A DNA stretch of 64,000 nt. Source: Pseudomonadota bacterium. GTDB taxonomy: Bacteria; Pseudomonadota; Gammaproteobacteria; Burkholderiales; Burkholderiaceae. Positions 9,051 to 18,264 of the stretch are shown one piece after another; positions within the stretch are counted from its first letter, which is position 1; every line of letters begins with the position of its first letter. The notes under the pieces are model-generated. The model made no database searches. It saw only the letters and a program-made list of their open reading frames with translations, and was not told the origin of the DNA. The translations under genes were made by a program, and so were the position numbers. The stretch lies in the NCBI GenBank assembly GCA_023441105.1, contig JAEZQX010000168.1, positions 14,524-78,523 of the forward strand. The letters run 5' to 3'.

Positions 9051-10700
9051 ATGGCCGCATCCGCAATCACGGCGGCGAGGGCCGCCGAACGAGGCATCGT
9101 GGTCGGCCCCCAACCGATCGCCGTCAACGTGGGAGCCGACATCCTTCGCGCGGGTGGCAATGCGATCGATGCCGCCATTGCTACCGCCCTCGTGCAAGGC
9201 GTCGTCGATCCCTGCAACGGGGGCATCGGCGGATTCGGCGCGATGCTTGTTCACGACGCCGGCAAGGGAACGACGACCTCGATTTCCTATCACGGACGGG
9301 CGGGCTCCAAAGCCCGGCCGGACATCTTCGCCGATCAGGTCATCGGGCAAATCCATGGCCACGCCGAGCGCTATGAGGTCCAGGACGCTGCAAACCAGAT
9401 CGGCTACCGGTCCGTCGTTGTACCGGGCTCGCTTGCCGGGTTCGAGGCGGCTCACCGGGCTTTCGGACGACTGCCGTGGCCGGCGTTGTTCGAACCGGCC
9501 ATCGCTCTCGCCCGGGACGGCCTACCGCTACCGGGGGAGGTCTACTACCACTGGACGGACCTGACCGAGCCTGGCCACAAGACTGGTCTCGAGCGTTTGC
9601 AGGCGACGCCGGCCTGTGCGGCCATCTTCGCGCCGGGTGGCGAACTCCTCAAACCCGGGCAGTTGCTGCGACAGCCCGACTACGCCTCGACCCTCGCGCA
9701 GATCGCCCGCGCCGGGGCCGTCGACTTCTATCGCGGCGAGATCGGTCGGTGCATCGCAGATGACTTCGCCCGAAACGACGGCCTCTTCACGGGCGATGAT
9801 CTCGCCGCCTTCGAGGCCGACGTCGGGGCGCCGGTCGTCGGGACCTTCCACGAAATGCAGGTGCATTCCACCCCGCTGCCGGCGAGTGGTGTCCAGATCG
9901 TGGAGCTGCTCAACATCCTCGAGCGCATGGACTTGCGCGCGATGCTTGCAGATGGCGAGGCCGGGTACATCCATCGCGTGTCACGTGCCATGCTGGCGAC
10001 TTTCGCTGATCGAAGAGCCCATCTCGGTGATCCACGGTTCATCGAGGTTCCTGTCGATCGGCTCATCGACAAGGCATATGCATCCGATCTCGTGAAACTC
10101 GTCATGGGGGATCGCGCGATCGTAGTGGGAGATCTGGGCTACCGGGAGGCCGCGCACACGACGCATAACTGCGTCATCGACGCCGAAGGCAATGCCGTCA
10201 CCCTCACCCACACGCTTGGTTCCGCGTCCGGTGTCGTGACCCCGGGTCTGGGTTTCATCTACAACAACTGCATGTACCAGTTTCATCCGGTTCCCGGACA
10301 TCCCAACTCGATCGCTCCGGGAAAGAGCCGCCTGACCGGCGCCGCGCCCACGCTGATCCTCCGCGACGGCAAGGTTGCGATGGCCATCGGCGCCCTCGGC
10401 GGCACGCGAATGCCGACTGCCATCGTCAACACCATCCTGGGCATCGCGATCCACGGCCTTCGTCCGGTCGAGGCGGTCGAGGCGGCCCGCTTCCATGCCG
10501 AGGGACCGTGGCTGGAACTGGAAAGTCGCCTGTACTGGAAGCACCGGCATGCGCTCGAGTCCCTTGGATGGCGGATGCGTCCGTCTGCCAAGGGCTACGA
10601 CCGCGCCTTCGCCTTGACATTCGTCGCATTGCGTTCCGCCGATGGCCGATTCCAGGGGGGCTCCGATCCCCGCGGCGGCGGTGGAATTGCGATCGCCTGA
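9051..10700 (+). CDS. ggt: Gamma-glutamyltransferase family protein
   Basis: 549 residues, the normal length of an autoprocessed GGT precursor. The cleavage site and nucleophile are visible as HTTHNCVID with Thr370, which would become the first residue of the small subunit; a glycine-rich loop (SDPRGGGGIAIA) closes the C-terminus. No signal peptide is obvious, so the enzyme may be cytoplasmic, as in cephalosporin-acylase-like members. It could hydrolyse gamma-glutamyl or related amide bonds. It starts two bases after the creatininase-family gene, so the two hydrolases probably act in one pathway. Confidence 0.88.
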   Translation: MAASAITAARAAERGIVVGPQPIAVNVGADILRAGGNAIDAAIATALVQGVVDPCNGGIGGFGAMLVHDAGKGTTTSISYHGRAGSKARPDIFADQVIGQIHGHAERYEVQDAANQIGYRSVVVPGSLAGFEAAHRAFGRLPWPALFEPAIALARDGLPLPGEVYYHWTDLTEPGHKTGLERLQATPACAAIFAPGGELLKPGQLLRQPDYASTLAQIARAGAVDFYRGEIGRCIADDFARNDGLFTGDDLAAFEADVGAPVVGTFHEMQVHSTPLPASGVQIVELLNILERMDLRAMLADGEAGYIHRVSRAMLATFADRRAHLGDPRFIEVPVDRLIDKAYASDLVKLVMGDRAIVVGDLGYREAAHTTHNCVIDAEGNAVTLTHTLGSASGVVTPGLGFIYNNCMYQFHPVPGHPNSIAPGKSRLTGAAPTLILRDGKVAMAIGALGGTRMPTAIVNTILGIAIHGLRPVEAVEAARFHAEGPWLELESRLYWKHRHALESLGWRMRPSAKGYDRAFALTFVALRSADGRFQGGSDPRGGGGIAIA

Positions 10701-10745
10701 CCGAGTTCGTCCGACAGCAACCATCAATCGAGCCGAGGCAAACGT

Positions 10746-11723
10746 ATGCGGAAGTCCGGAGTGTTCGCCACCATCCTGCTGTGCAGCGTGATATCGAGCG
10801 CACCGCAGCTTGCTCTAGGACAGGAGTGGCCGACCAAGCCGATCAGCTGGGTGGTGCCTTTCCCACCTGGAGGAACGGCGGACTTGATGGCCCGGATGAT
10901 CGCTCCCGAGCTTGCGAAGGCGGTCGGCCAGCCGGTCATCGTGGAGAATCGTGCCGGCGCGTCCGCACGTATCGCGGCGGAGCATGTTGCCAACGCTGCG
11001 CCGGATGGCTATACCCTCCTGCAGTGCGGTGTCGGGCAGTTCGCGATCAATCCCAGCCTGTACGCGAAGCTCTCCTACGATCCGATCAAGGACTTCGCGC
11101 CCATCACGGTTCTCGCCGCGGTCGACAACGTCATGGTCGTGACGCCGTCGCTGCCGGTGAAGACGGTGCAGGATTTCGTCCGCTACGCGAAGGAGCGGCC
11201 GGGCCAGGTGAACTTCACGTCGAGCGGCGTCGGATCGATCACCCACCTGACCGGAGAGCTGATGAAGCGACAGGCTGGATTCGAGATGACGCACGTCAGC
11301 TACAAGGGCAGCGCGCCAGCTGCGATCGATACCATCTCCGGTGTCGTGCAGGCGATGTTCGACAACCTGCCGGGCAGCCTGGCGAACATCAAGGCAGGCA
11401 AGCTCAAGCCACTTGCCACGCTCAGCCGCGAGCGCTCGGCGGCGCTGCCGGATGTGCCGACCTTGCATGAATCGGGCTTTCCCGATTTCGATATGGTGGC
11501 CTGGCAATGCGTGGCGGCGCCTGACGGTACACCGAAGGCCATCGTGGACCGCTTGAACCGTGAGATCGTGACGATCATCAAGTCGGAGGCCGTGACCGAG
11601 AAGTTTCGAGGTCTCGGGGCGCGGGTAGTCGGGAACTCGCCGGAAGCTTTCGGAGAGTACTTGCGCGCCGAGACCGCGAAGTGGTCAGCGGCGGCAGCGG
11701 ATGCCGGAATAGAGCCTCAGTGA
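10746..11723 (+). CDS. Bug/TctC-family periplasmic receptor
   Basis: 325 residues with a Sec-type signal peptide (a hydrophobic core in residues 6-22 and a likely cleavage at ALGQ, residue 26). The Bug motifs are present: WPTKPISWVVPFPPGG, PVIVENRAGAS and PDGYTLL. It is the last gene of the run that begins at 6262 and the second Bug receptor in it. Two receptors in one operon suggest either two related substrates or separate transport and sensing roles. No permease is adjacent. Confidence 0.92.
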   Translation: MRKSGVFATILLCSVISSAPQLALGQEWPTKPISWVVPFPPGGTADLMARMIAPELAKAVGQPVIVENRAGASARIAAEHVANAAPDGYTLLQCGVGQFAINPSLYAKLSYDPIKDFAPITVLAAVDNVMVVTPSLPVKTVQDFVRYAKERPGQVNFTSSGVGSITHLTGELMKRQAGFEMTHVSYKGSAPAAIDTISGVVQAMFDNLPGSLANIKAGKLKPLATLSRERSAALPDVPTLHESGFPDFDMVAWQCVAAPDGTPKAIVDRLNREIVTIIKSEAVTEKFRGLGARVVGNSPEAFGEYLRAETAKWSAAAADAGIEPQ

Positions 11724-11798
11724 CGCTCTGAGGGCCTCACCGGCCCTCGCCAAAGTCCCGCGCGGAAGGCACCAGGCTCGTCCCGGGCAGGGCATAGA

Positions 11799-12140
11799 AT
11801 GCTTGTCGCCATGACCCCCGACCTTCTCGCATCCCTGCGCCTACGCTTCATTGAACGATGCCGCAGCGAGCTGCGCACGCTCTGCCAGATGCGGGATGAC
11901 TGGCTGCACGAGGCCAATGGGACGGACGACCGCTTCGTCAGAACGGTGCATGGCCTGGCCGGTGCCGGCGCCACCTTCGGCTTCCCGGAAGTAAGCCGCC
12001 AGGCCAGTGACCTGGAAACCCTGCTTCTCGAGAACGACAGCCCGGAAGCCGATCGACGCCGGGCCCTCGACCTCCTGATCGCGACCCTCGAGTCGCTGAC
12101 CGGGCCTGAAGCGCAGCGCGGTACCTCGCCAGACCGGTAG
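11799..12140 (+). CDS. HPt (histidine phosphotransfer) domain protein
   Basis: 113 residues forming a single helical HPt domain; the phospho-accepting residue would be His51 in TVHGLAGAGATFGF, which matches the H.LAG.....G core of the family. An alternative start is the ATG at 11811 (109 residues). HPt proteins shuttle phosphoryl groups between hybrid kinases and receivers. The gene ends one base from the convergent end of a minus-strand operon that encodes a hybrid kinase and two stand-alone receivers, so it is the likely middle component of that phosphorelay. Confidence 0.8.
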   Translation: MLVAMTPDLLASLRLRFIERCRSELRTLCQMRDDWLHEANGTDDRFVRTVHGLAGAGATFGFPEVSRQASDLETLLLENDSPEADRRRALDLLIATLESLTGPEAQRGTSPDR

Positions 12141-12141
12141 C

Positions 12142-13566
12142 CTAGCGGCCCGCGGAAAACCCGGTCCTCGTCATCTCTCCCCACGACTTGTCCTGCCGGA
12201 GAAACTGCCAGTACCCCTTGACCCGCCAGAAGTTGTTGAGCTGGCGGTAGCCGAAGTTCTCCAGCACGGCGACCAGGGTGAGCACCACGAGATCGAAGGC
12301 GTGGGGAAATCGCTGCAGCTCCGATTCCTCAAGGATCAGTGAGGCGACGCTGATGAAGACGCCGTAGAGGAAGACGAGCGCGGTATAGGCGAGCAGGTAT
12401 TCGACCGACAGCACGCCCAGGAGCCAGAAGAGCGGCATCAGGATGTAGCCGAGCACTTCCATGATCGGTCCAACGACGTCGACGACCAGGATGTGGCCGA
12501 GGCCAAGGGTTCCGATGCGGCCATAGCGGGGGTTGAAGAACATGTGGCGGTAGCGGAAGAACACTTCCAGCGCGCCGCGCTGCCACCGCGAACGCTGCCT
12601 CGCCAGCACGCGCAGCGTTTCCGGCGCCTCCGTCCAGCAGACCGGCTCGGGAATGAACTCGATGCGGTAAGGCTTCTTCTCGTCGATCATGTGCCGGTGC
12701 AGCTTGATGATCAGGTCGAGGTCTTCGCCCATCGAGCCCTTGGTGAAGCCGCCGACAGCGACGACTTCGCGGCGCCGGAAGACACCGAAGGCGCCTGACA
12801 CCAGCATCAGGGTGTTGATGCGGCTCCAGGCGAGCCGCGCCATCAGGAAGGCGCGCAGGTACTCCATCACCTGGAACAGCGGCAGGATCTTTCGCGGCAG
12901 CCGGATCGCCTTGACCCGGCCACCTTCGACGACCGAGTTGTTGACGATGCGGATCGTGCCGCCCACCGCGACCGTTCGCTCCGGGTCTTCGATGAAGGGC
13001 TGCATGGCCCGCATCAGCGCATCCGGCTCCAGGAGGGAGTCCCCGTCGATGACGCAGAAGATGGGCGCGCGGCAGACATTGATACCGGCATTCTGCGCAT
13101 CCGCCTTGCCGCCGTTCACCTTGTCGACCACCACCAGCCGGTCCATCGTCGGCGAGCCGTAGATGCCACGGATCGGCTCGTGCACGAGCCCTTCCTCGTG
13201 CGGCCGCTGGAAGGGCACGAGGCCGAAGCCGTCGACCAGGCGTTCCAGCGTCTTGTCCTTCGACCCGTCGTTGACGACGATGACCTCGTAGTTCGGGTAT
13301 TCGAGCGACAGCATCGAGCGCACGGTTTCGACGATGTTCAGCTGCTCGTTGAACGCCGGGATGACCAGTGCGATCGGCGGCGCCACCTCGCCGTAGCGAT
13401 GCCAGAGCAGCGACGAACGCGCGACCGGCGGCCGCTGGGCAAGCGCGAAGCCCGCCAGCACGAGCTGCAGGAGGTAGACCGTTGTCTGTGCGATGCCCGC
13501 GGCGATCACCAGCCAGGCGATGCCGGTGGCGATCGCCAGCAGGACCTGGTGCCAGTCGACGCTCAT
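12142..13566 (-). CDS. Processive glycosyltransferase family 2 (polysaccharide synthase, PgaC/BcsA-like)
   Basis: 474 residues. N-terminal membrane helices (residues 10-44), a GT-A domain (65-330) and a C-terminal cluster of four to five hydrophobic segments (355-440). All motifs of processive beta-glycosyltransferases are present: Asp100 (VNDGSKD), the D.D pair Asp174/Asp176 (IDGDS), the GEDLD motif (Glu281-Asp282) and QRSRW (324-328). It would polymerise a nucleotide sugar at the inner membrane and extrude the chain. The start at 13566 overlaps the stop of the HEAT-repeat gene (ATGA). Last gene of the signalling/polysaccharide operon. The sugar is unknown. Confidence 0.9.
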   Translation of the reverse strand: MSVDWHQVLLAIATGIAWLVIAAGIAQTTVYLLQLVLAGFALAQRPPVARSSLLWHRYGEVAPPIALVIPAFNEQLNIVETVRSMLSLEYPNYEVIVVNDGSKDKTLERLVDGFGLVPFQRPHEEGLVHEPIRGIYGSPTMDRLVVVDKVNGGKADAQNAGINVCRAPIFCVIDGDSLLEPDALMRAMQPFIEDPERTVAVGGTIRIVNNSVVEGGRVKAIRLPRKILPLFQVMEYLRAFLMARLAWSRINTLMLVSGAFGVFRRREVVAVGGFTKGSMGEDLDLIIKLHRHMIDEKKPYRIEFIPEPVCWTEAPETLRVLARQRSRWQRGALEVFFRYRHMFFNPRYGRIGTLGLGHILVVDVVGPIMEVLGYILMPLFWLLGVLSVEYLLAYTALVFLYGVFISVASLILEESELQRFPHAFDLVVLTLVAVLENFGYRQLNNFWRVKGYWQFLRQDKSWGEMTRTGFSAGR

Positions 13567-14603
13567 AGCAGCTGTCCCTCGGTCAGCACCATCGAAGCCG
13601 TGCGTTGGCGGCGCGATCCTTCGTCCTCCGCCATCCGGCGAAGCTCTTCCAGGCCGGGCGGACCTAGCGCCTTCAGCGACCTGCCGGCCGCGTAGCGCAC
13701 CGCCCACTCGCCGTCATCGAGAAGCTCGCTCAAGGGCTCGACGGCGCGCTCGATGCCCATGCGCCCGGCTGCCTCCGCCGCCTCGCTGCGGATCTGCCAG
13801 TCCGGGTTCTGCATCGCTGCCAGCAGCGTGGGGTAGGCGGTCGGATGTCCGTAACGGCCGAGGGCGCGGATGGCGGCGGCGGCAACCTCCGGTGCGGCAT
13901 CCTCGGCCAACCGATCGAAAAGCGCCAGGAGGCCATAGCTGCTCGACAACGACAAGGCGTCGATCGCTGCCGCGCGAATGAAGGACGGATGGTCTGTTCG
14001 GGTCGCATACGCTGCCAGCTCATCGAAACGTTCCGCCGGCAGGCTCTGGAACAGTTCGACCAGTCGGCGTGAGCGCTGGCCGCGCACACCGATGCTGGCC
14101 AACGTCGCATCGAGTGCAGGCAGTGCCTGCAGCGTCGATAGCGCGATCGCCGCGGCGATGCGCACTTCGCGAGCGCGATCCTTGCGCAAGGCATCCTCCA
14201 GGCTGCGGACGGTTTCGGGGCCGGGGAATGCCGCCAGCATCTCGGTCGCATGGATGCGATCGGCCTCGTTTCCGTGATTCAGGCGCTGGCGGATGGAATG
14301 CGGCAGGCCGATGTCGGCGAACACGGTCTCGATGCGCTCGCGTTCTTCCCCACGCAGCATCTCGAGAAACTCGAAGCCGGCAGCGGCGATGACCTCGCTG
14401 CGGATCGGTCGCAACGCGTGGACGAGGGCAGGGCGGTCGTCGTCTTCGGAGAACCGGATCAGCGCCGTCAGCACGCGACGGCGCTCTTCCGACGACCGGC
14501 CGGTCCGGCGGTCATGCAGGAGTCGCAGCACGACAAGGACGCTCATGGTCGCGAGCGCCGCGGCGCCGAGCCCGATCGATGAGATCCAGATGAGCCACAG
14601 CAT
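13563..14603 (-). CDS. Membrane-anchored HEAT-repeat protein
   Basis: 346 residues: an N-terminal transmembrane helix (residues 3-27), then a series of HEAT/PBS-lyase-type helical repeats from about 45 to 340, with repeat cores such as IRSEAAEAAGRMG and AVRYAAGRSLKALG. Such solenoids are protein-interaction scaffolds. It lies three bases after the TPR/beta-barrel gene and overlaps the glycosyltransferase gene by four bases, so it may couple the synthase to the outer-membrane exporter. That role is inferred from context only. Confidence 0.82.
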   Translation of the reverse strand: MLWLIWISSIGLGAAALATMSVLVVLRLLHDRRTGRSSEERRRVLTALIRFSEDDDRPALVHALRPIRSEVIAAAGFEFLEMLRGEERERIETVFADIGLPHSIRQRLNHGNEADRIHATEMLAAFPGPETVRSLEDALRKDRAREVRIAAAIALSTLQALPALDATLASIGVRGQRSRRLVELFQSLPAERFDELAAYATRTDHPSFIRAAAIDALSLSSSYGLLALFDRLAEDAAPEVAAAAIRALGRYGHPTAYPTLLAAMQNPDWQIRSEAAEAAGRMGIERAVEPLSELLDDGEWAVRYAAGRSLKALGPPGLEELRRMAEDEGSRRQRTASMVLTEGQLL

Positions 14604-14606
14604 CGG

Positions 14607-15833
14607 TCAGAACCGCAGCGACAGGCCGACGCCGACGGTATCCCGGTCGAAGGCGTCCCGTACTTCATGCGCGTAGGCGACGTTCAACGTGATCCTGTCG
14701 TTGACGTCGAACGACAAGCCGGCGAAGGCGGTCTGGACTTTCACCAGGGCACCGGCCGAGATCTCCGGCGCGTCGGCATAGCCGGCGAACAGCCGCAGCC
14801 GGTCGGTTGCGACGACGTCGCCGCGCAGCACGTAGCCCGAAGCCGACGTGCCGTCGTCGTCCTGCGATCCGACCCAGCGCGCGGAGATCCCGAGTCGCTC
14901 GTCCAGCACGAAGTATTGGAGGCCCGGCGACAGGGTGGTGACGTCGCTGCCGGGATACCGGTCGTGCCGGACATCGAGATTCAGGAAGAGCGGTCCCCTT
15001 CCGGCGGTGCGCTCGCCGGCCCGCCACGAGGTTCCGGCGCCGATCGATGTCTCGGCGAGGAAGTCGGAGTCCGGCGTCGCCGCCACCAGTCCGTAGAAGG
15101 ACAAGTCACCGCTGCCCGCGTAGTCGAGCCGCGTTTCGAGCTGGATGTCGGTCCGACCGAAGCGGGTCGCACGGCGAACGCGTCCGGAGACCGTCGCTTT
15201 CGACGTTGCGCGATAGGCCAGCCCGATGCCGCTGTCGGTCCATGAGGAGCGACCGCCGCTCAGGTCGCTCACCTCGCTGCCGAGGTCGAGCCGCCAGTTG
15301 CTCGGCGGTGCTTTGGCGAGCCGCTGCTGGATGCTGGCCGAAAGCGCGGGCGCATCGGGATGCACGGCTTGGGCTGCTTCGGCCAGTTCGATGGTAGCGA
15401 GAAGCGCCGTCGCCTCGGCATCATACCGGCGCACCGCCAGGAACGTCTCGGCGCGCGCGCGTGCTTCCCCGAGGCTTCCGCTGCGAAAGGCGACCTGCGC
15501 TAGGCCGAAGTTGGCGTCCTGGTAGTCGGGGGCGATGTCCAATGCACGATCGAACGCGGTGCGCGCCGCGTCATGATGGCCCAACGCCAGCCGAGCGAAC
15601 CCGAGCTGCACCTGCACGTCGGCATTGACCGGGTCGAGCGCGGCAGCCCGATCCAGTACCGAGACGGCGTCCTCGAAGCGCTGCTCGCCGCGCGCCGCCA
15701 CACCTTGCTCGTACAGATTCGCAGCCGTCTGCGCCGCCGCCGCAACGGCCCACAGGGAGATCGTCAGGCAGAGGATCAGGGAGACGAGGTCGGCGAGCGC
15801 GAGGGAGCGGATGACGGGTCGCAATCCCTTCAT
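14607..15833 (-). CDS. YaiO-family outer-membrane beta-barrel protein with TPR domain
   Basis: 408 residues: signal peptide (1-35, cleavage near AAAAQ), TPR repeats (about 38-150, with the AAALDPVNADVQVQLGFARL type of helix pair), then an amphipathic beta-strand-rich domain from about 180 to a C-terminal phenylalanine, as expected for a barrel inserted by the BAM machinery. The order TPR then barrel is the same as in the exporter PgaA, but at about half the length. It overlaps the receiver gene upstream by four bases and sits three bases before the HEAT-repeat gene. Confidence 0.85.
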   Translation of the reverse strand: MKGLRPVIRSLALADLVSLILCLTISLWAVAAAAQTAANLYEQGVAARGEQRFEDAVSVLDRAAALDPVNADVQVQLGFARLALGHHDAARTAFDRALDIAPDYQDANFGLAQVAFRSGSLGEARARAETFLAVRRYDAEATALLATIELAEAAQAVHPDAPALSASIQQRLAKAPPSNWRLDLGSEVSDLSGGRSSWTDSGIGLAYRATSKATVSGRVRRATRFGRTDIQLETRLDYAGSGDLSFYGLVAATPDSDFLAETSIGAGTSWRAGERTAGRGPLFLNLDVRHDRYPGSDVTTLSPGLQYFVLDERLGISARWVGSQDDDGTSASGYVLRGDVVATDRLRLFAGYADAPEISAGALVKVQTAFAGLSFDVNDRITLNVAYAHEVRDAFDRDTVGVGLSLRF

Positions 15834-16219
15834 GGTGACCCGGCAGGTCGCCGGGCCAGGAGCTTCGACAGCCGGGTGAGGAGTTCTTCCGGTATGAAGG
15901 GCTTGACGAGGTAGTCGTCGGCACCGCGCTCCAGGGCAGAGACGATATCCTTCTCGCCCTTGCGTGCCGTCAGCATGACGACGGGAGTATCGGCGAGGGC
16001 AACGTCTTCCTTGATCCGCCTGAGCGCCTCGAAGCCGTCGAGCCGCGGCATCATGGCGTCCAGCACGACCAATGAAGGCTTTTCGCTCGCGACCTTCTGC
16101 AGCGCGTCTTCGCCGTCGACGGCGGTGACGACGTCGAATCCCTTGGCCTGCAGACGGAACTCCATCAATTCGACCAGCAGCGGATCGTCGTCACAGACCA
16201 GTACCTTGTGCTTCTTCAT
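15830..16219 (-). CDS. Stand-alone response-regulator receiver (REC) protein
   Basis: 129 residues, a single CheY-like receiver. The acidic pocket is at residues 10-12 (CDDD), the phospho-acceptor is Asp54 (VLDAMMPRLDG), the switch Thr lies in MLTARKG and the conserved Lys in LVKPF. No output domain. The ATG at 16219, with AAGAAGGGC upstream, is preferred over longer in-frame starts. It overlaps the start of the YaiO-type gene (ATGA). It probably acts by protein contact on the polysaccharide machinery or as a phosphate sink. Confidence 0.92.
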   Translation of the reverse strand: MKKHKVLVCDDDPLLVELMEFRLQAKGFDVVTAVDGEDALQKVASEKPSLVVLDAMMPRLDGFEALRRIKEDVALADTPVVMLTARKGEKDIVSALERGADDYLVKPFIPEELLTRLSKLLARRPAGSP

Positions 16220-16268
16220 TTCTTGCCCTTCTTGCCGGGGCGTCGGCCGGCTCACAGCAGCAATCCCA

Positions 16269-17849
16269 TCAGGGGATGCCCAACTCGTGCAGCATGAAGC
16301 CGTCGAACGACGGCCAGGCCCCGAAAGGCCCCGACAACCGGGACCTGACATCCCGCAGCCGCCGGCGATCATTCATGAAGCTGACGCGGGATGGATCAGA
16401 CCGCGTTTCGTGGCTCAGGGTGTAGACCAGCCGCTCGCCGGTAGCCTGGACGTGGTGGGACAGCAACGTCACCCGTGCCTGTCCGTGCTCGTACGACAGG
16501 AGCAGCGGCCCGGACTCGGCGCGGACGTAGGTCCGGTGGAGCTCGACCGGCAGCGGGCCGTTCTCGAGCGCAATGGCGATCGGGACGCCCCGCGCGGCGC
16601 CCCAGGCCAGCCACGGTTCGCTCAGCCCGAAGATGGCTTGCGGCGCCGTGCGATAAGCCATGACCACTACCTGCGATATCGCGCGCCGCGCTGTCTCGAG
16701 CGCCACGAGCCCGGCCCCATTGCCAAGCATCCAGAACGGCACCACGACCGAGACCGGGTCGCCCCACGCCTGTGCCAGCAGCGACATGCTTTCGGCCCAG
16801 GCCGCCCAGACCGCAGCGGGCTCGCGGGAATAGGCTTCGAGCAGATAGGGCTCGATGTCGAACTGCAGGCCGCCCAGGCGAGCGTCGGGCAGGGCGTCCG
16901 CCTGATACCGGGCGATCGCCGAGACCCGTGCCAGTGCATGCTCGCGGCCACTCGCGGTCACCATCGCCGGATCGCCTTCGACGGCATGAACCGCCACGCC
17001 GGCATGACCAAGTCGCTCGACGAGTGCGGCGAGGGCCGGTTGCTGCGCGACCTTGCCGTCCTCGACCTGCAGTTGCAGGTAGACGCGGTCGAGGCCGGCC
17101 TCCTTCGCCAGCGCTGCCACGGCCTCGGGCCGCTCGATCCAGACGTTGGGCTGCCAGACCCAGGTTCCCTGGCCTTTGGCGTCCTGCGGCAGGTCCGCGG
17201 CAATGGCGATCGATGTGATGCGGGCTTCGGTGGCAGCCGCCGGACAGGTCAGGACGATGTCGCGGATTGGCGGGTGCTCGGACCAGGGCGTCACGGCGAG
17301 GGAGAGTGCTGTCTGCCCGGGTCGAAGCATGCTCATCGGGGCCGCCGGCGCGTCCGTCCCTGCGTCAACGAGCGACACGCCGACGTCGCGACCGGCATCG
17401 CCCGCGAGGATCAGTTGCGCACGAATTCCGCGCGGAAGGTGAAACGAGCCGGTGCCGAGCACCAGGCCGGCCGGTCGCCGCCCGGATGCGCAACGCATGG
17501 TCAATCCTTCCGCAGACACATGATGCTCGACCCGTTCCTCCAGGCCGAACGCGCGGACGTCGAGCAGCGGCAGGATATTGCTTTCCGGCATGAGGGCCGA
17601 CGACGATGCCGGCCCCGACGGTTCGGGATCGGGGAATACGACGGCATTGGGCTGGAAGCCGTCCTGGGTCACCGGGCCTTCGATCACGATGCGGGACGGT
17701 GGCGCGGCCGGCGACACCACGGTCCTGGTCCAGATGGGCTCGGATGTCGCCGCGGGCTGGGCGTCGTTCATCTGAGCTCCTCCAGCTTGCACGAATCCGG
17801 CTGCCAGGCATCCCAGCAGCAATGCCGCCTTGACCTCGAAACCGCGCAT
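16269..17849 (-). CDS. Secreted protein of unknown family with a TIM-barrel/glycoside-hydrolase-like C-terminal domain
   Basis: 526 residues, not assigned to a named family. Residues 1-25 look like a Sec signal peptide. Residues 50-215 are strand-rich and may be a carbohydrate-binding-like domain. Residues 225-515 alternate strands and helices like a TIM barrel; the segment GGLQFDIEPY puts Asp331 and Glu333 at the end of a predicted strand, the usual place for glycosidase acids. It lies between two receiver genes in the polysaccharide operon. The layout recalls the hydrolase part of PgaB, which processes the nascent polymer in the periplasm. The function is inferred. Confidence 0.6.
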   Translation of the reverse strand: MRGFEVKAALLLGCLAAGFVQAGGAQMNDAQPAATSEPIWTRTVVSPAAPPSRIVIEGPVTQDGFQPNAVVFPDPEPSGPASSSALMPESNILPLLDVRAFGLEERVEHHVSAEGLTMRCASGRRPAGLVLGTGSFHLPRGIRAQLILAGDAGRDVGVSLVDAGTDAPAAPMSMLRPGQTALSLAVTPWSEHPPIRDIVLTCPAAATEARITSIAIAADLPQDAKGQGTWVWQPNVWIERPEAVAALAKEAGLDRVYLQLQVEDGKVAQQPALAALVERLGHAGVAVHAVEGDPAMVTASGREHALARVSAIARYQADALPDARLGGLQFDIEPYLLEAYSREPAAVWAAWAESMSLLAQAWGDPVSVVVPFWMLGNGAGLVALETARRAISQVVVMAYRTAPQAIFGLSEPWLAWGAARGVPIAIALENGPLPVELHRTYVRAESGPLLLSYEHGQARVTLLSHHVQATGERLVYTLSHETRSDPSRVSFMNDRRRLRDVRSRLSGPFGAWPSFDGFMLHELGIP

Positions 17850-17874
17850 CCGGATTTCCTCGGCGGGCTGTCTG

Positions 17875-18264
17875 CTAGCCCGGCCTTGCTGGACCGTCCA
17901 GGTAATGTCTTGCCTGGGCGGCGAGGGTCATTGGATCGAACGGCTTGGCGATCACGCCGGCCGCCCCAAGCGACAGGAACCGCTGGACCTCGTAGGACTG
18001 TGTTCTCGCGGTGATGAAGACGATGGGAATATCGACGGTCCGCGGTTCGGCTCGGAGCCCGGCAAGCGTCTCCGACCCGTCCATTCCCGGCATCATGACG
18101 TCCAGCAGGATCAGCCTGGGCTGCCATTCCGGCGCCACCCGCAGCGCTTCGATGCCGGAGGGGCAGGTCTTCACGTCGAAGGATTCGTCGAGGGCAAGCG
18201 ACAGCGCGGCGATCTCGCGGATATCCGCTTCGTCATCGACGTAGAGAATGCGGGTCTTGGGCAT
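17875..18264 (-). CDS. Stand-alone response-regulator receiver (REC) protein
   Basis: 129 residues, a single receiver domain: acidic pocket YVDDE at residues 9-12, phospho-acceptor Asp55 (LLDVMMPGMDG), Thr in FITARTQ and Lys in VIAKPFDP. No output domain. It overlaps the end of the hybrid kinase gene by 32 bases, so it is directly downstream in the same transcript and is the nearest candidate partner of that kinase. It differs clearly in sequence from the second receiver at 15830-16219, so the two likely have separate targets. Confidence 0.92.
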   Translation of the reverse strand: MPKTRILYVDDEADIREIAALSLALDESFDVKTCPSGIEALRVAPEWQPRLILLDVMMPGMDGSETLAGLRAEPRTVDIPIVFITARTQSYEVQRFLSLGAAGVIAKPFDPMTLAAQARHYLDGPARPG

